From Burkholderia sp. HI2500 (GTDB lineage Bacteria; Pseudomonadota; Gammaproteobacteria; Burkholderiales; Burkholderiaceae): a stretch of DNA of 64,000 bases. Both the position numbers and the translations under genes were made by a program. The DNA lies in the NCBI RefSeq assembly GCF_002223055.1, contig NZ_NKFL01000005.1, positions 1 to 64,000 on the forward strand, read 5' to 3'. Each line of letters starts with the position of its first letter. Position 1 is the first letter of the stretch. The notes under the pieces are model-generated. The model made no database searches, had not been told where the DNA came from, and saw nothing but the letters and a program-made list of their open reading frames with translations. Shown piece by piece: positions 30,296-39,342 of this stretch.

Positions 30296-30655
30296 TCACT
30301 CCCAGTCGAGGCCGCCTTTCTTCCAGATATAGGCAAAGCCCAGCAGGAATTCGAGCAGAAAAATCATCATTGCGATGAAACCCGGCCAGCCGATATCCCG
30401 GAGCGCGACGCCCCACGGAAACAGGAATGCGGTTTCGAGATCGAAGATGATGAACAGGATGGCGACGAGGTAGTACCGGACGTCGAATTTCATCCGGGCG
30501 TCTTCAAAGGCTTCGAAGCCGCACTCGTACGGTGCGTTCTTCTCGACGTCCGGCTTGTTGGGACCAAGGAGCTTGCCGATGCTGACCAGCGCTATACCTA
30601 AACCAGTGCCCACGAGGAGGAACAACAAGACGGGGTAATAGGCTGCGAGGTTCAA
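30296..30655 (-). CDS. nuoA: NADH-quinone oxidoreductase subunit A
   Basis: A 119-residue subunit with three membrane helices. It has the [20 protein letters not shown] cytoplasmic loop, whose Cys shields the quinone cavity, and the helix 2 motif [18 protein letters not shown]. It is the first gene of the nuo operon; a likely extended -10 promoter lies 35-40 bp upstream. Confidence 0.97.
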
Positions 30656-30689
30656 GGCAATCCTCTATCGGTTGGTTCTGAGCGTCCGG

Positions 30690-30711
30690 AGAATACCACT
30701 TCCGGCGGAAG
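30690..30711 (-). promoter_or_regulatory. likely nuo operon promoter with overlapping palindrome
   Basis: On the minus strand TGG-TATTCT forms an extended -10 (hexamer 30690-30695) ending about 35 bp before nuoA. Just upstream is a perfect palindrome CTTCCG-C-CGGAAG (30699-30711) that could be an operator. The -35 box is weak. The preceding transcription unit is closed by a terminator, so a new promoter is needed here. Confidence 0.45.
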
Positions 30712-30763
30712 GAATCATTTCGGAGTGCAGGCGATCGCAAGACAACCGCAAGCACACCCCAGA

Positions 30764-30799
30764 AATGAAAAATGCCAGCCACTAGAAGCGGCTGGCATT
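30764..30799 (-). terminator. intrinsic terminator after tRNA-Leu
   Basis: Minus strand: AATGCCAGCC, a 9-nt loop, GGCTGGCATT, then a T-rich run. It lies 10 bp after the tRNA 3' end and insulates it from nuoA. Confidence 0.85.
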
Positions 30800-30808
30800 G
30801 AGTAACTT

Positions 30809-30893
30809 TGGTGCCGACGGCGAGACTCGAACTCGCACAGCTTTCGCCACTACCCCCTCAAGATAGCGTGTCTACCAATTTCACCACGTCGGC
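30809..30893 (-). tRNA. leuU: tRNA-Leu(GAG)
   Basis: An 85-nt type II tRNA with a long variable arm. The acceptor stem GCCGACG pairs with CGTCGGC; discriminator A and CCA are encoded. The anticodon loop TTGAGGG gives anticodon GAG, which reads CUC and CUU leucine codons. The T arm contains GTTCGAG. It has its own promoter upstream and terminator downstream. Confidence 0.95.
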
Positions 30894-30950
30894 ACTGCAT
30901 GCAACCGGGGTTGTAACTACTTGTTTCCCGCGAATCGCTTCAAGAATTAA

Positions 30951-30979
30951 ATTCTAACCCGACTTCGAGATTTGTTCAA
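30951..30979 (-). promoter_or_regulatory. promoter of tRNA-Leu(GAG)
   Basis: Minus strand: -35 TTGAAC (30974-30979), 17-bp spacer, -10 TAGAAT (30951-30956). The predicted start is near 30944, about 50 nt before the mature tRNA. A palindrome AGAATT-A-AATTCT (30943-30955) overlaps the -10 and start point. Confidence 0.7.
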
Positions 30980-31005
30980 CGCACAATCGCAAAAAATTTA
31001 ACTTT

Positions 31006-31383
31006 TTATTTCGGGACGTCCTGGCCCGGCGCGCTTGCAGCCGAACCTGCTGCAGCGGACGCCGCGACGGCCGGCGCCGATGCTGCAGGCGCCGATGCCG
31101 GTGCGGTCGCGACCCCACCCAGCACGCCCGCCGACGGCGTCGACTTGTACGAACCGAGGTACGTCAGCGCGAGCGTCGCGACGAAGAAGATCGTCGCGAG
31201 AATGCCCGTCGTACGCGACAGGAAGTTCGCCGAGCCCGTTGCACCAAACAGGCTGCCCGATGCGCCGCTGCCGAACGCAGCGCCCATGTCGGCACCCTTG
31301 CCGTGCTGCAACAGCACGAGACCAATCACACCAAGTGCAGACAGCACCTGCACCACAATAATCAGCGTCTTGAATAACAGCAT
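31006..31383 (-). CDS. secG: protein translocase subunit SecG
   Basis: A 125-residue accessory subunit of the SecYEG translocon with two membrane helices (about 4-22 and 55-75) and the conserved linker GKGADMGAAFGSGASGSLFG. The C-terminal 40 residues are an Ala/Pro/Ser-rich tail, longer than in E. coli, as in other Burkholderia. ATG 31383 is preferred over GTG 31392 because the family N-terminus MLLFKTL begins there. It lies 72 bp downstream of tpiA. Confidence 0.92.
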   Translation of the reverse strand: MLLFKTLIIVVQVLSALGVIGLVLLQHGKGADMGAAFGSGASGSLFGATGSANFLSRTTGILATIFFVATLALTYLGSYKSTPSAGVLGGVATAPASAPAASAPAVAASAAAGSAASAPGQDVPK

Positions 31384-31455
31384 CACACCCACCCGAATGG
31401 ATCAGGCGACCGGACCGACCGGCCGCCGTCATGGTTCAATTCGATCTCGGACCGC

Positions 31456-32211
31456 TCAGCGCGCGGCCCGGCAGATCGCCAGGAAATCTTCCGCCTTCAG
31501 CGACGCGCCGCCGATCAGGCCACCGTCGATGTCCGGCTGCGCAAACAGCTCTTCCGCGTTGTCCGGCTTCACGCTGCCGCCGTACAGCACGGACACGTCC
31601 GCCGCACCCTTTGCCGCGAGACGCGCACGCAGGAACGCGTGCACGTCCTGCGCCTGCGCCGACGTCGCGCTCTTGCCCGTGCCGATCGCCCAGACCGGCT
31701 CGTACGCGACGACGATGCGCGCGGCCTCGTCGGCCGTCAGCACGGCCAGCACTGCGTCGAGCTGCGCACCGACCACCTGCTCGGTCGCGCCCGACTCACG
31801 CTCGTCGAGCGTCTCGCCGACGCACACGACCGGCGTGAGCCCCGCCGCGAGCGCGCGCTGCGTCTTCGCCGCGACCGTCTCGTTGCGTTCGCCGTGATAC
31901 GCGCGGCGCTCCGAGTGACCGACGATCGCATAGCGTGCGCCGAACTCCGCGACCATGGCTGCCGCCACTTCACCGGTGAACGCGCCCTGCTCGTGCGCCG
32001 ACACGTCCTGCGCCCCCCAGGCGACACGGCCGCCGTCGAGCTGCGCCTGAACCTGCGCGAGATACGGGAACGGCACGCACACGCCGACCGACGTCTCGGC
32101 CGCCACCGCGCCCGCGCCCTGCACCACTTCGTTCAGCAATGCCTGGTTGCCGGCCAGCCGGCCGTGCATCTTCCAGTTGCCGATCACACGCTTAGTTCTC
32201 TGTTTCGACAT
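31456..32211 (-). CDS. tpiA: triosephosphate isomerase
   Basis: A 251-residue TIM-barrel enzyme interconverting dihydroxyacetone phosphate and glyceraldehyde 3-phosphate in glycolysis. Catalytic residues are visible: the Lys in GNWKMHG, His in VGHSERR, and Glu in [11 protein letters not shown], followed by the flexible loop and the phosphate-binding [10 protein letters not shown]. It is the first gene of a tpiA-secG unit. Confidence 0.97.
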   Translation of the reverse strand: MSKQRTKRVIGNWKMHGRLAGNQALLNEVVQGAGAVAAETSVGVCVPFPYLAQVQAQLDGGRVAWGAQDVSAHEQGAFTGEVAAAMVAEFGARYAIVGHSERRAYHGERNETVAAKTQRALAAGLTPVVCVGETLDERESGATEQVVGAQLDAVLAVLTADEAARIVVAYEPVWAIGTGKSATSAQAQDVHAFLRARLAAKGAADVSVLYGGSVKPDNAEELFAQPDIDGGLIGGASLKAEDFLAICRAAR

Positions 32212-32351
32212 CGTGTCTGTCTCGTCACCGCTTGGTCATTAACGCGCCGGAACCGGCCGTCAGGTTTGATCTGGCGAAGCAAACCGGCGATTTTACTGCG
32301 CGCGGCTTGAACCGGTCAAACCGCGCATGTCAAGCCCGGCCGCATGGGCCG

Positions 32352-33371
32352 TCAGGCGTTCGTACCCCAATCGAGCACGATCTTGCCGGTATGCTCGCTG
32401 CTTTCCATCAGCGCATGCGCCTGCGCGGCGTCCGCCGCCGGCAACACGCGATAGATCACCGGCTTGATGCGGCCGTCGGCAAGCAGCGGCCACACGCGCG
32501 CCTTCAATTGCGCGGCGATCTGCGCCTTGAATTCGACCGGACGCGGGCGCAGCGTCGAACCCGTGATGGTCAGCCGGCGACGCAGGATCTCGCCCAGGTT
32601 GACGTCGGCCTTCGCGCCGCCGAGCAGCGCGATCAGCACGAGGCGGCCGCCATCCGCGAGCGCGGACAGTTCGCGCGGCACGTACGAGCCCGCGACCATG
32701 TCGAGGATCACGTCGACGCCGCGATCGTGCGTCAGCGACTTCACGACCTCGACGAAGTCTTCCGTCTTGTAGTTGATCGCACGCTCCGCGCCGAGCGCCT
32801 CGCACGCACGGCACTTGTCGGCAGTACCGGCCGTCGCGAACACGCGAAAGCCGAGCGCATGCGCGATCTGGATCGCCGTCACGCCGATGCCGCTCGAGCC
32901 GCCCTGCACGAGCAGCGTTTCCTGCTCGCCGCCCTCGCCCGCGCCGAGCTGCGCGCGGTCGAACACGTTGCTCCACACCGTGAAAAACGTCTCGGGCAGC
33001 GATGCGGCCTCGATATCGGTGAGCCCGTCGGGCACCGGCAGGCATTGCAGCAGCGGCGCGACCGCATATTCCGCATAGCCGCCGCCCGCGAGCAGTGCAC
33101 ACACGCGATCGCCGAGCTTCAGGCCGAACGGGTTCTGAGCGGCGTCGGACAGGTCGCCGCCGACGATCTCGCCCGCGACCTCGAGGCCCGGCAGATCCGA
33201 CGCACCCGGCGGCGGCGCATACGCCCCCTTGCGCTGGAACACGTCGGGCCGGTTCACGCCGGAAGCCGCCACCTTGATCAGCACTTCGCCGCGCTTCGGT
33301 TCGGGGCGCGGACGCTCCGCAAGCTTCAGCACGTCGGGGGCGCCGAACTCGGTGATTTCGATGGCTTTCAT
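32352..33371 (-). CDS. NAD(P)H quinone oxidoreductase, PIG3 type
   Basis: A 339-residue zinc-free MDR-superfamily reductase. The N-terminus MKAIEITEFGAPDVL, the Rossmann region VQGGSSGIGVTAIQIA (about 147-162) and the GSTLRPRPVEFKAQ segment mark the quinone oxidoreductase PIG3-like group (TIGR02824 type). It probably reduces quinones with NADPH. The start at 33371 removes a non-conserved Pro/Asp-rich extension. It follows pnp after an intrinsic terminator. Confidence 0.88.
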   Translation of the reverse strand: MKAIEITEFGAPDVLKLAERPRPEPKRGEVLIKVAASGVNRPDVFQRKGAYAPPPGASDLPGLEVAGEIVGGDLSDAAQNPFGLKLGDRVCALLAGGGYAEYAVAPLLQCLPVPDGLTDIEAASLPETFFTVWSNVFDRAQLGAGEGGEQETLLVQGGSSGIGVTAIQIAHALGFRVFATAGTADKCRACEALGAERAINYKTEDFVEVVKSLTHDRGVDVILDMVAGSYVPRELSALADGGRLVLIALLGGAKADVNLGEILRRRLTITGSTLRPRPVEFKAQIAAQLKARVWPLLADGRIKPVIYRVLPAADAAQAHALMESSEHTGKIVLDWGTNA

Positions 33372-33472
33372 GGTGAGGGTCGCTCCAGGATCAGGATCGG
33401 AATCGGATGGCGCACCCGCACGCGGCACGGGGCGCCTTGCCGGCGCTGCTGCGCCGCACAACGATGCTACAG

Positions 33473-33509
33473 AAAAAACGGCCGGCACGCTTTCGCACTG
33501 CCGGCCGTT
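33473..33509 (-). terminator. intrinsic terminator after pnp
   Basis: Minus strand: AACGGCCGGCA and TGCCGGCCGTT form an 11-bp stem around an 11-nt loop, followed by a run of T. It lies 16 bp after the pnp stop. Confidence 0.9.
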
Positions 33510-33524
33510 GATCCGCCTATCCGC

Positions 33525-35672
33525 TTACTGCTGCGGCGGCGTGTCCGACTGCGACGCTGCCGCTGCTTCGTTCAGCAGCGCCTTCGCCGACAAACGCACG
33601 CGACCCTTTTCGTCCGTCTGGATGACCTTGACCTTCACTTGCTGGCCTTCCTTCAGGTAGTCGTTGATGTCCTTCACACGCTCGTTGACGATTTCCGAGA
33701 TGTGCAGCAGGCCATCCTTGCCCGGCAGCAGGTTCACGATCGCGCCGAAATCGAGCAGCTTCAGAACCGTGCCTTCGTACACCTGACCAACTTCGATCTC
33801 GGCCGTGATCTGCTCGATGCGCTTCTTCGCTTCGGCCATGCCGTCGCTGTTCGTGCTCGCGATCGTCACGACGCCGTCGTCGGAGATGTCGATGGTCGTG
33901 CCGGTTTCTTCCGTCAACGCGCGGATCACCGAACCGCCCTTGCCGATCACGTCGCGGATCTTTTCCGGGTTGATCTTGATCGTGATCATGCGCGGCGCGA
34001 ATTCCGACAGTTGCGTGTTCGCACCCGAAACCGCCGACGTCATCTTGCCGAGGATGTGCATGCGGCCTTCCTTCGCCTGCGCGAGCGCGACCTGCATGAT
34101 TTCCTTCGTGATGCCCTGGATCTTGATGTCCATCTGCAGCGCCGTCACGCCTTGTTCCGTGCCGGCCACCTTGAAGTCCATGTCGCCGAGGTGGTCTTCG
34201 TCGCCGAGGATGTCGGTCAGCACCGCGAACTTGTTGCCTTCGAGGATCAGGCCCATCGCGATACCCGCGACGTGTGCCTTCATCGGCACGCCGGCGTCCA
34301 TCAGCGCGAGGCAGCCGCCGCACACCGACGCCATCGACGACGAACCGTTCGATTCGGTGATTTCCGACACGACGCGGATCGAGTAGCCGAATTCGTCGGC
34401 GCTCGGCAGGCACTTGACCAGTGCGCGCTTCGCGAGGCGGCCGTGGCCGATTTCGCGGCGCTTCGGCGAGCCGACGCGGCCCGTTTCGCCGGTCGCGAAC
34501 GGGGGCATGTTGTAGTGGAGCATGAAGCGCTCGCGGTACTCGCCTTCGAGCGCGTCGATGATCTGCTCGTCACCCTTCGTGCCGAGCGTCGCGACGACCA
34601 GCGCCTGCGTCTCGCCGCGCGTGAACAGCGCCGAGCCGTGGGTACGCGGCAGCACACCGGTGCGGATTTCGATCGGGCGCACGGTGCGCGTGTCGCGGCC
34701 GTCGATGCGCGGCTCGCCGTTCAGGATCTGCGAACGGACGATCTTCGCCTCGATGTCGAACAGCACGTTGCCGACCGTTGCCTTGTCGGCTGCGACCGTA
34801 CCGGCTGCCAGCGCATCTTCCTCGAGCTTCGCCGAGGTTGCTGCGTAGACTTCCTTCAGCTTGGTCGAGCGTGCCTGCTTGTCGCGGAGCTGGTAAGCAG
34901 CGAGCAGGTCGTTCTGTGCCAGCTCGGTCACGCGAGCGATCAGCGCTTCGTTCTTCGGCGCCGGCTGCCAGTCCCACTCGGGCTTGCCGCCTTCGCGAAC
35001 CAGTTCGTGGATCGCGTCGATCGCGACCTGCATTTGCTCGTGGCCGAACACCACGGCGCCCAGCATCACTTCTTCCGACAGCTGATCGGCTTCCGATTCG
35101 ACCATCAGCACGGCACGCTCCGTACCTGCGACGACGAGGTCGAGGCTCGACGCCTTGATCTGGTCACGCGTCGGGTTCAGCACGTATGCGTTGTCGATGT
35201 ACGCCACGCGCGCGGCACCGACCGGGCCGTTGAACGGCAGGCCCGACACGGCGAGCGCAGCCGATGCGCCGATCAGCGCGGGGATGTCCGCCGGGATTTC
35301 CGGGTTCACGGACAGCACGTGGATCACGACCTGGACTTCGTTGTAGAAGCCTTCCGGGAACAGCGGGCGCAGCGGACGGTCGATCAGGCGCGACGTCAGC
35401 GTCTCGTGCTCCGACGGACGGCCTTCGCGACGGAAGAAGCCGCCCGGGATCTTGCCGGCCGAGTAGGTCTTCTCGAGGTAGTCGACGGTCAGCGGGAAGA
35501 AATCCTGACCCGGCTTCGCCGACTTCGCGCCGACGACGGTTGCCAGCACGACGGTGTCTTCGACGTCGACGATCACGGCGCCGCTTGCCTGGCGAGCGAC
35601 TTCACCGGTTTCGAGGCGCACCTTGTGCTGGCCCCACTGGAATTCCTTCACGACCTTGTTGAACATGGACAT
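33525..35672 (-). CDS. pnp: polyribonucleotide nucleotidyltransferase (PNPase)
   Basis: A 715-residue 3'-5' phosphorolytic exoribonuclease. The order is RNase PH domain 1 (about 1-140), helical linker, RNase PH domain 2 (about 310-545, with the active-site [18 protein letters not shown] region), KH domain ([13 protein letters not shown] near 560) and S1 domain ([16 protein letters not shown]). ATG 35672 has AAGGAG five bases upstream and gives the standard family length. A long imperfect hairpin about 100 nt upstream may be an RNase III site for autoregulation, as in the E. coli rpsO-pnp mRNA. Confidence 0.97.
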   Translation of the reverse strand: MSMFNKVVKEFQWGQHKVRLETGEVARQASGAVIVDVEDTVVLATVVGAKSAKPGQDFFPLTVDYLEKTYSAGKIPGGFFRREGRPSEHETLTSRLIDRPLRPLFPEGFYNEVQVVIHVLSVNPEIPADIPALIGASAALAVSGLPFNGPVGAARVAYIDNAYVLNPTRDQIKASSLDLVVAGTERAVLMVESEADQLSEEVMLGAVVFGHEQMQVAIDAIHELVREGGKPEWDWQPAPKNEALIARVTELAQNDLLAAYQLRDKQARSTKLKEVYAATSAKLEEDALAAGTVAADKATVGNVLFDIEAKIVRSQILNGEPRIDGRDTRTVRPIEIRTGVLPRTHGSALFTRGETQALVVATLGTKGDEQIIDALEGEYRERFMLHYNMPPFATGETGRVGSPKRREIGHGRLAKRALVKCLPSADEFGYSIRVVSEITESNGSSSMASVCGGCLALMDAGVPMKAHVAGIAMGLILEGNKFAVLTDILGDEDHLGDMDFKVAGTEQGVTALQMDIKIQGITKEIMQVALAQAKEGRMHILGKMTSAVSGANTQLSEFAPRMITIKINPEKIRDVIGKGGSVIRALTEETGTTIDISDDGVVTIASTNSDGMAEAKKRIEQITAEIEVGQVYEGTVLKLLDFGAIVNLLPGKDGLLHISEIVNERVKDINDYLKEGQQVKVKVIQTDEKGRVRLSAKALLNEAAAASQSDTPPQQ

Positions 35673-35771
35673 GGTTGCTCCTTTGAATTCATGCATTTCA
35701 TTCGCCGCGCCGGCCATCCCGCGCGGCGGCGTCCCGACCGAATCACCCGGAGCAAGGTGTGTTTTTTATGC

Positions 35772-35810
35772 CATTCCAGCGCGGCGCTCATGCAGCGACG
35801 CGCTGGAATG
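35772..35810 (-). repeat. long stem-loop in the rpsO-pnp spacer, possible RNase III site
   Basis: A 12-bp perfect stem (CATTCCAGCGCG / CGCGCTGGAATG), one mismatch, then four more pairs closed by a 5-nt loop. It has no T-tract in either direction and lies 100 nt before pnp on its transcript. Position and shape resemble the E. coli pnp leader hairpin cut by RNase III (inference by analogy). Confidence 0.55.
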
Positions 35811-35900
35811 ACACAAATCCTGCCCCGGTATCAGTCGTTGCGGCAGCCCGGCACAACCGTGCCGGACAGCCTGCGGTGCGTGTGACGCTACGCACCGCGC

Positions 35901-35939
35901 AAAAACAAAATGCCTGTATCAGCGGACTGACACAGGCAT
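35901..35939 (-). terminator. intrinsic terminator after rpsO
   Basis: Minus strand: ATGCCTGTGTCAG, a 4-nt loop, CTGATACAGGCAT (13 pairs with one G-U), then TTTGTTTTTG. It lies 23 bp after the rpsO stop. Read-through would be needed to reach pnp from the rpsO promoter. Confidence 0.88.
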
Positions 35940-35962
35940 CTTGCTGGCGGCAATCGCCTCGA

Positions 35963-36232
35963 TTACTTACGCAGACCCAGCTTCTCGATCAGTGCGCGGT
36001 AACGGTCGGCATCCTTGCCCTTGAGGTAGTCGAGCAGCTTGCGGCGGCGGCTCACCATGCGCAGCAGGCCGCGGCGGCTGTGGTGATCCTTCGCGTGGGT
36101 CTTGAAGTGACCCGTCAGTTCGACGATACGTGCGGTCAGCAGTGCGACCTGGACTTCGGGGCTCCCCGTGTCGTTGGTACCGCGGGCGAACTGAGCAACA
36201 ACTTCCGACTTCTTGATATCTGCAACAGACAT
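35963..36232 (-). CDS. rpsO: 30S ribosomal protein S15
   Basis: An 89-residue ribosomal protein of exactly the usual length. It has [16 protein letters not shown], the [20 protein letters not shown] helix that contacts 16S rRNA, and the C-terminal [11 protein letters not shown]. It binds the central domain of 16S rRNA and can repress its own mRNA in enterics. It is followed by pnp as in many bacteria. Confidence 0.98.
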   Translation of the reverse strand: MSVADIKKSEVVAQFARGTNDTGSPEVQVALLTARIVELTGHFKTHAKDHHSRRGLLRMVSRRRKLLDYLKGKDADRYRALIEKLGLRK

Positions 36233-36301
36233 GTGATTTCCTTTCTAACTGAACAGGCGGACACGGAAGAATGGCCGTGCCGTGACTTACAACCGGCGCG
36301 C

Positions 36302-36310
36302 ATTGTAGCA
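36302..36310 (-). promoter_or_regulatory. extended -10 promoter of rpsO
   Basis: The minus strand reads TGC-TACAAT (hexamer 36302-36307), a TGn-extended -10, about 70 bp before the rpsO start. The -35 match is poor, which extended -10 promoters tolerate. Confidence 0.5.
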
Positions 36311-36339
36311 CAACTCCGCGCCGTTCTTACCGCCTCCTG

Positions 36340-37599
36340 TCACGGGCGCGTCATCGAACAGGCGGACGGCATCTCCGTGCGCGGCGCCGGCACCGCGAGC
36401 ACCGTGCGGAAGCCGTAGCCCGAACCCTCGTTGTCGAAGCGCACACCCGGCGTGCCGACCTTGTCCATCTCCATCACGTAAAGGGGCTGGATCAGCTGGT
36501 GATCCTGCGCGCGCATCTTCGACGCGTGGAAGCCGTCGTCGAACGACAGGCCTTCGAGCGCGCGTGCGACCGCGACGGGGTCGGCGGAACCCGCGCGGTT
36601 CATCGCGGCGGCCAGCATCTCGATCATCAGGCTCATCCGTCGCACCGGGTAGTCGTCCTGGGCGGCCGGAAAACGGCTCCGGAACGCGCGGTAGAACGCA
36701 TCCGATTTCGCGCCGCCCGCGTTCGGATGCCAGTCCGCCACGGCCACGACCCGCCCGACACCGGCATCGCCGAGCGCCGCCGGCGCACCGAGGCTGTTGC
36801 CGTAGAAGGTATAGAACTTCGCATTCAGCCCCTGCTCGCGCGCCGCCTTCACGAGCAGCGTGAGGTCGTTGCCCCAGTTGCCGGTCACGACGGCGTCGGC
36901 GCCGCTCGCGCGGATCTTCGCGATGTACGGCGAGAAATCCTTGATCCGGCCGATCGGGTGGAATTCGTCGCCGGCGATCGTCACGTCCGGGCGCCGCGCG
37001 ACCAGCGCCTGCCGGGCGAGCGCGCTGACGTCGCGGCCGAAGCTGTAGTCCTGGTTCAGCAGGTAGACCTTGTGGAGCGCGCGGTCGCGCGCCATCACGT
37101 CCGCGAGCGCGGCCATCCGCATGCCCGCGTGAGCATCGAAACGGAAATGCCAGAAACTGCAGCGTGCGCCGGTCAGCGCCGGATCGTCGGCCGAATAGTT
37201 GAGGAACAGCATCCGGTTGTCCGGATCGCGCGCGTTCAGCTTGTCGAGCGCCGCGACGAGCGCGGCGGCGACGGCCGAACTGTTGCCCTGCGTGACGAAC
37301 CCGATATGGCGATCCGCGGCCGCGCGCAACTGCACGAGCGCCTCCTCGGGGCTCCCTTTGCTGTCGAGCACCACGAGTTCGAGCGGATGCGCGCCATCGC
37401 GCAGCTTCACGCCGCCCGCCGCGTTGACCTGCTCGACGCCGAAGCGCAGGTTGCGCTCGACCGCCGCGCCCGCATTCGCGAACGGGCCCGACATCCCTTC
37501 GATCAGCGCGATCCGCACCGGCTCGCCGCCAGCAAACGCCGACGACACCAGCATCCATCCCGCGCTCAACGCGAGCGCACACCGCTTCCACCCCTGCAT
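36340..37599 (-). CDS. ABC transporter substrate-binding protein, Leu/Ile/Val type
   Basis: A 419-residue periplasmic type I binding protein. The signal peptide ends at about SSAFA (residue 23). The mature part begins with VRIALIEGMSGPFANAG, typical of branched-chain amino acid or amide binding proteins (Peripla_BP_6). Conserved pieces are TQGNSSAVAAA, NQDYSFGRD and TGNWGNDL. No permease or ATPase genes are adjacent, so it is an orphan binding protein or works with a distant transporter. It is transcribed divergently from the lipoprotein gene. The ligand is unknown. Confidence 0.85.
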   Translation of the reverse strand: MQGWKRCALALSAGWMLVSSAFAGGEPVRIALIEGMSGPFANAGAAVERNLRFGVEQVNAAGGVKLRDGAHPLELVVLDSKGSPEEALVQLRAAADRHIGFVTQGNSSAVAAALVAALDKLNARDPDNRMLFLNYSADDPALTGARCSFWHFRFDAHAGMRMAALADVMARDRALHKVYLLNQDYSFGRDVSALARQALVARRPDVTIAGDEFHPIGRIKDFSPYIAKIRASGADAVVTGNWGNDLTLLVKAAREQGLNAKFYTFYGNSLGAPAALGDAGVGRVVAVADWHPNAGGAKSDAFYRAFRSRFPAAQDDYPVRRMSLMIEMLAAAMNRAGSADPVAVARALEGLSFDDGFHASKMRAQDHQLIQPLYVMEMDKVGTPGVRFDNEGSGYGFRTVLAVPAPRTEMPSACSMTRP

Positions 37600-37768
37600 C
37601 GGCCACCTGCCCTTCAATCTGCCCGAGAAGCGCGGATCATAGGCCGGCGCCCCCGCCGCCCGCAAGCGCGACGCGCCCGGCGATCCGCACCGATTTTTTC
37701 CACGCGATGCGCCGTCGCACGCCGTCCGTGATAAAACGGGACTTGTTTCCGTGTTCTGGAGAATCCCC

Positions 37769-38281
37769 ATGCGCATTCGCATTTCCGCGCGCCTGCCGGT
37801 GCTGGTCGCCAGCGCCGCCGCGCTGCTGGCCGGTTGCGCGCAACCGTGGCAGCAATACCAGGCCGGCCAGGACGAGTCGGCGATCGTCGCACGCATGGGC
37901 CCGCCGCGCGAAATCTACGACCTGCCCGGCGGCGGCAAGCGCCTGATGTGGCCGACCCAGCCGATGGGCGAAATCACCATCGCGGCCGACGTTGACGCGG
38001 CCCACAAGATCGTCAACGTGCGCCAGGTCCTGCAGCCGAACGAGTTCTATCGCGCGGAGATCGGCAAGTGGACGAAGACCGACGTCCTCGTGAACTTCGG
38101 ACGCCCCGTCGAGACGTCCTACTTCCCGCTGATGAAGCGCGAGGTGTGGACTTACCGGTATCTCGAGGACAACGTCTGGTACATGATGTACAGCTTCTAC
38201 TTCGATCCGCAGGGCATCCTGCGCATCACGCAGAAAACGCCCGACCCGCTGCACGACCCCGACCGCCGCAACCTGTTCTGA
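37769..38281 (+). CDS. outer-membrane-type lipoprotein with two SmpA/BamE-like repeats
   Basis: A 170-residue lipoprotein. The lipobox LLAGC places the acylated Cys at about residue 23; Ala-Gln follow, so Lol sorting to the outer membrane is expected. Two similar segments, ESAIVARMGPPREIYDLPGG and TKTDVLVNFGRPVETSYFP, each followed by a W-x(1,2)-aromatic strand, look like tandem SmpA/OmlA/BamE-like half-domains. TCTGGAGAA precedes ATG 37769. A strong terminator follows. Function unknown; a role in envelope assembly is only an analogy. Confidence 0.78.
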   Translation: MRIRISARLPVLVASAAALLAGCAQPWQQYQAGQDESAIVARMGPPREIYDLPGGGKRLMWPTQPMGEITIAADVDAAHKIVNVRQVLQPNEFYRAEIGKWTKTDVLVNFGRPVETSYFPLMKREVWTYRYLEDNVWYMMYSFYFDPQGILRITQKTPDPLHDPDRRNLF

Positions 38282-38311
38282 CCGATTACGCATTTACGCG
38301 CAATATTCAGC

Positions 38312-38356
38312 ATGGCCATTCACGAATCATTGCGTGAATGGCCATTTCCTTTTTTC
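38312..38356 (+). terminator. intrinsic terminator after the lipoprotein gene
   Basis: ATGGCCATTCACG / CGTGAATGGCCAT is a perfect 13-bp stem with an 8-nt loop, followed by TTCCTTTTTT. Confidence 0.9.
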
Positions 38357-38663
38357 CGCTTCCCGATTAATTCGGAAAATGCGACGGAAATCTTTTCCGA
38401 TCGATGACATTCCGATGGCACCTCGCTGACATCCCCGTCATACGGGCCTTTGCGCGGAAACAGGCATGCGCGGTGCATGTCATGCGGCGAATTGGTGCAT
38501 GCAATGCACTACGCCAAATCAATTTGAAACAAATTGTTTCATCACCCCCGAAGTGCTAGGGCATACCCCTAATATCAGTCGAAAAACAACCTTTCAATTT
38601 AGAAAGAATGCCATTGCGACATTTTTGCCGATATTCGTTTGCCTTTATCACAAAGGAGTCCTC
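38357..38663 (+). promoter_or_regulatory. AT-rich regulatory spacer before the carbonic anhydrase gene
   Basis: This spacer is clearly more AT-rich than its surroundings and has no credible ORF. It contains a perfect 17-bp palindrome (38525-38541) and a shorter TAGGG...CCCTA inverted repeat at about 38558-38571. I cannot point to a convincing -35/-10 pair. AAAGGAG at 38652-38658 is the ribosome-binding site for ATG 38664. Confidence 0.5.
38525..38541. repeat. 17-bp perfect palindrome before the carbonic anhydrase gene
   Basis: TGAAACAA-A-TTGTTTCA: two 8-bp arms around a central A. Size and symmetry fit a dimeric repressor or activator site. The regulator is not identified. Confidence 0.55.
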
Positions 38664-39305
38664 ATGAATCGCCCCAAGAGCATGCTGGTTGCCAACATCG
38701 CCTGGGCCCGCGAGACGCGTGAATACACGCCCGGCTTCTTCGACGCGCTCGCGCGCGGCCAGAATCCGCGCGTGCTGTGGATCGGCTGCGCCGACAGCCG
38801 CGTGCCGGCCGAGACCATCACGCACTGCGCGCCCGGCGAGTTGTTCGTCCATCGCAACATCGCGAACCTGTTTCATCCCGACGACGACAATTCCGCCAGC
38901 GTCCTCGAGTACGCGGTGCGCGTGCTGCAGGTCGACCACGTGATCGTGTGCGGGCACTACGGATGCGGCGGCGTACGCGCGTCGCTGCTGCCGCCGCCGT
39001 CCGACCTGCCGCACGTCGCGCGCCGCATCGCGCCGCTCTGCGCGCTCGCGCGGCGCCATCGCGACACGCTGGACGGGCTTGACGACGCGGCCGCCGCCGA
39101 CCGCCTCGCCGAACTCAACGTGCTCGAACAGGTGAGGCTGCTGCGCGCGTCCCCGATCGTGCAGGGCCGCGAACGGCCGCCGCTCGTGCACGGCTGGATC
39201 TTTTCGCTCGCCGACGGCCGCCTGCAGGAACTCGATTCCGGCTACACCACGCCGCCCGCCGACGTCGAACCCGTGCAGGCCGCGACGGCCGGCGCGCTCG
39301 GCTGA
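38664..39305 (+). CDS. can: beta-class carbonic anhydrase
   Basis: A 213-residue zinc enzyme interconverting CO2 and bicarbonate. Zinc ligands and the catalytic dyad are visible: Cys-Ala-Asp-Ser-Arg in WIGCADSRVPAE (about 37-48) and His-x2-Cys in CGHYGCGGV. FVHRNIANL, another family hallmark, is present. There is no signal peptide, so it is cytoplasmic. It lies 37 bp upstream of a SulP-type transporter gene, which suggests a bicarbonate uptake/hydration pair. Confidence 0.93.
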   Translation: MNRPKSMLVANIAWARETREYTPGFFDALARGQNPRVLWIGCADSRVPAETITHCAPGELFVHRNIANLFHPDDDNSASVLEYAVRVLQVDHVIVCGHYGCGGVRASLLPPPSDLPHVARRIAPLCALARRHRDTLDGLDDAAAADRLAELNVLEQVRLLRASPIVQGRERPPLVHGWIFSLADGRLQELDSGYTTPPADVEPVQAATAGALG

Positions 39306-39342
39306 CCTACCCCGCCCCCAAGCCAATGAAATCGCCCCAACC

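Noticed and set aside
32232..35885. 1217-codon open frame on the plus strand, opposite the quinone reductase and pnp
   Set aside because: Low-complexity Arg/Asp/His text antisense to two clearly real genes.
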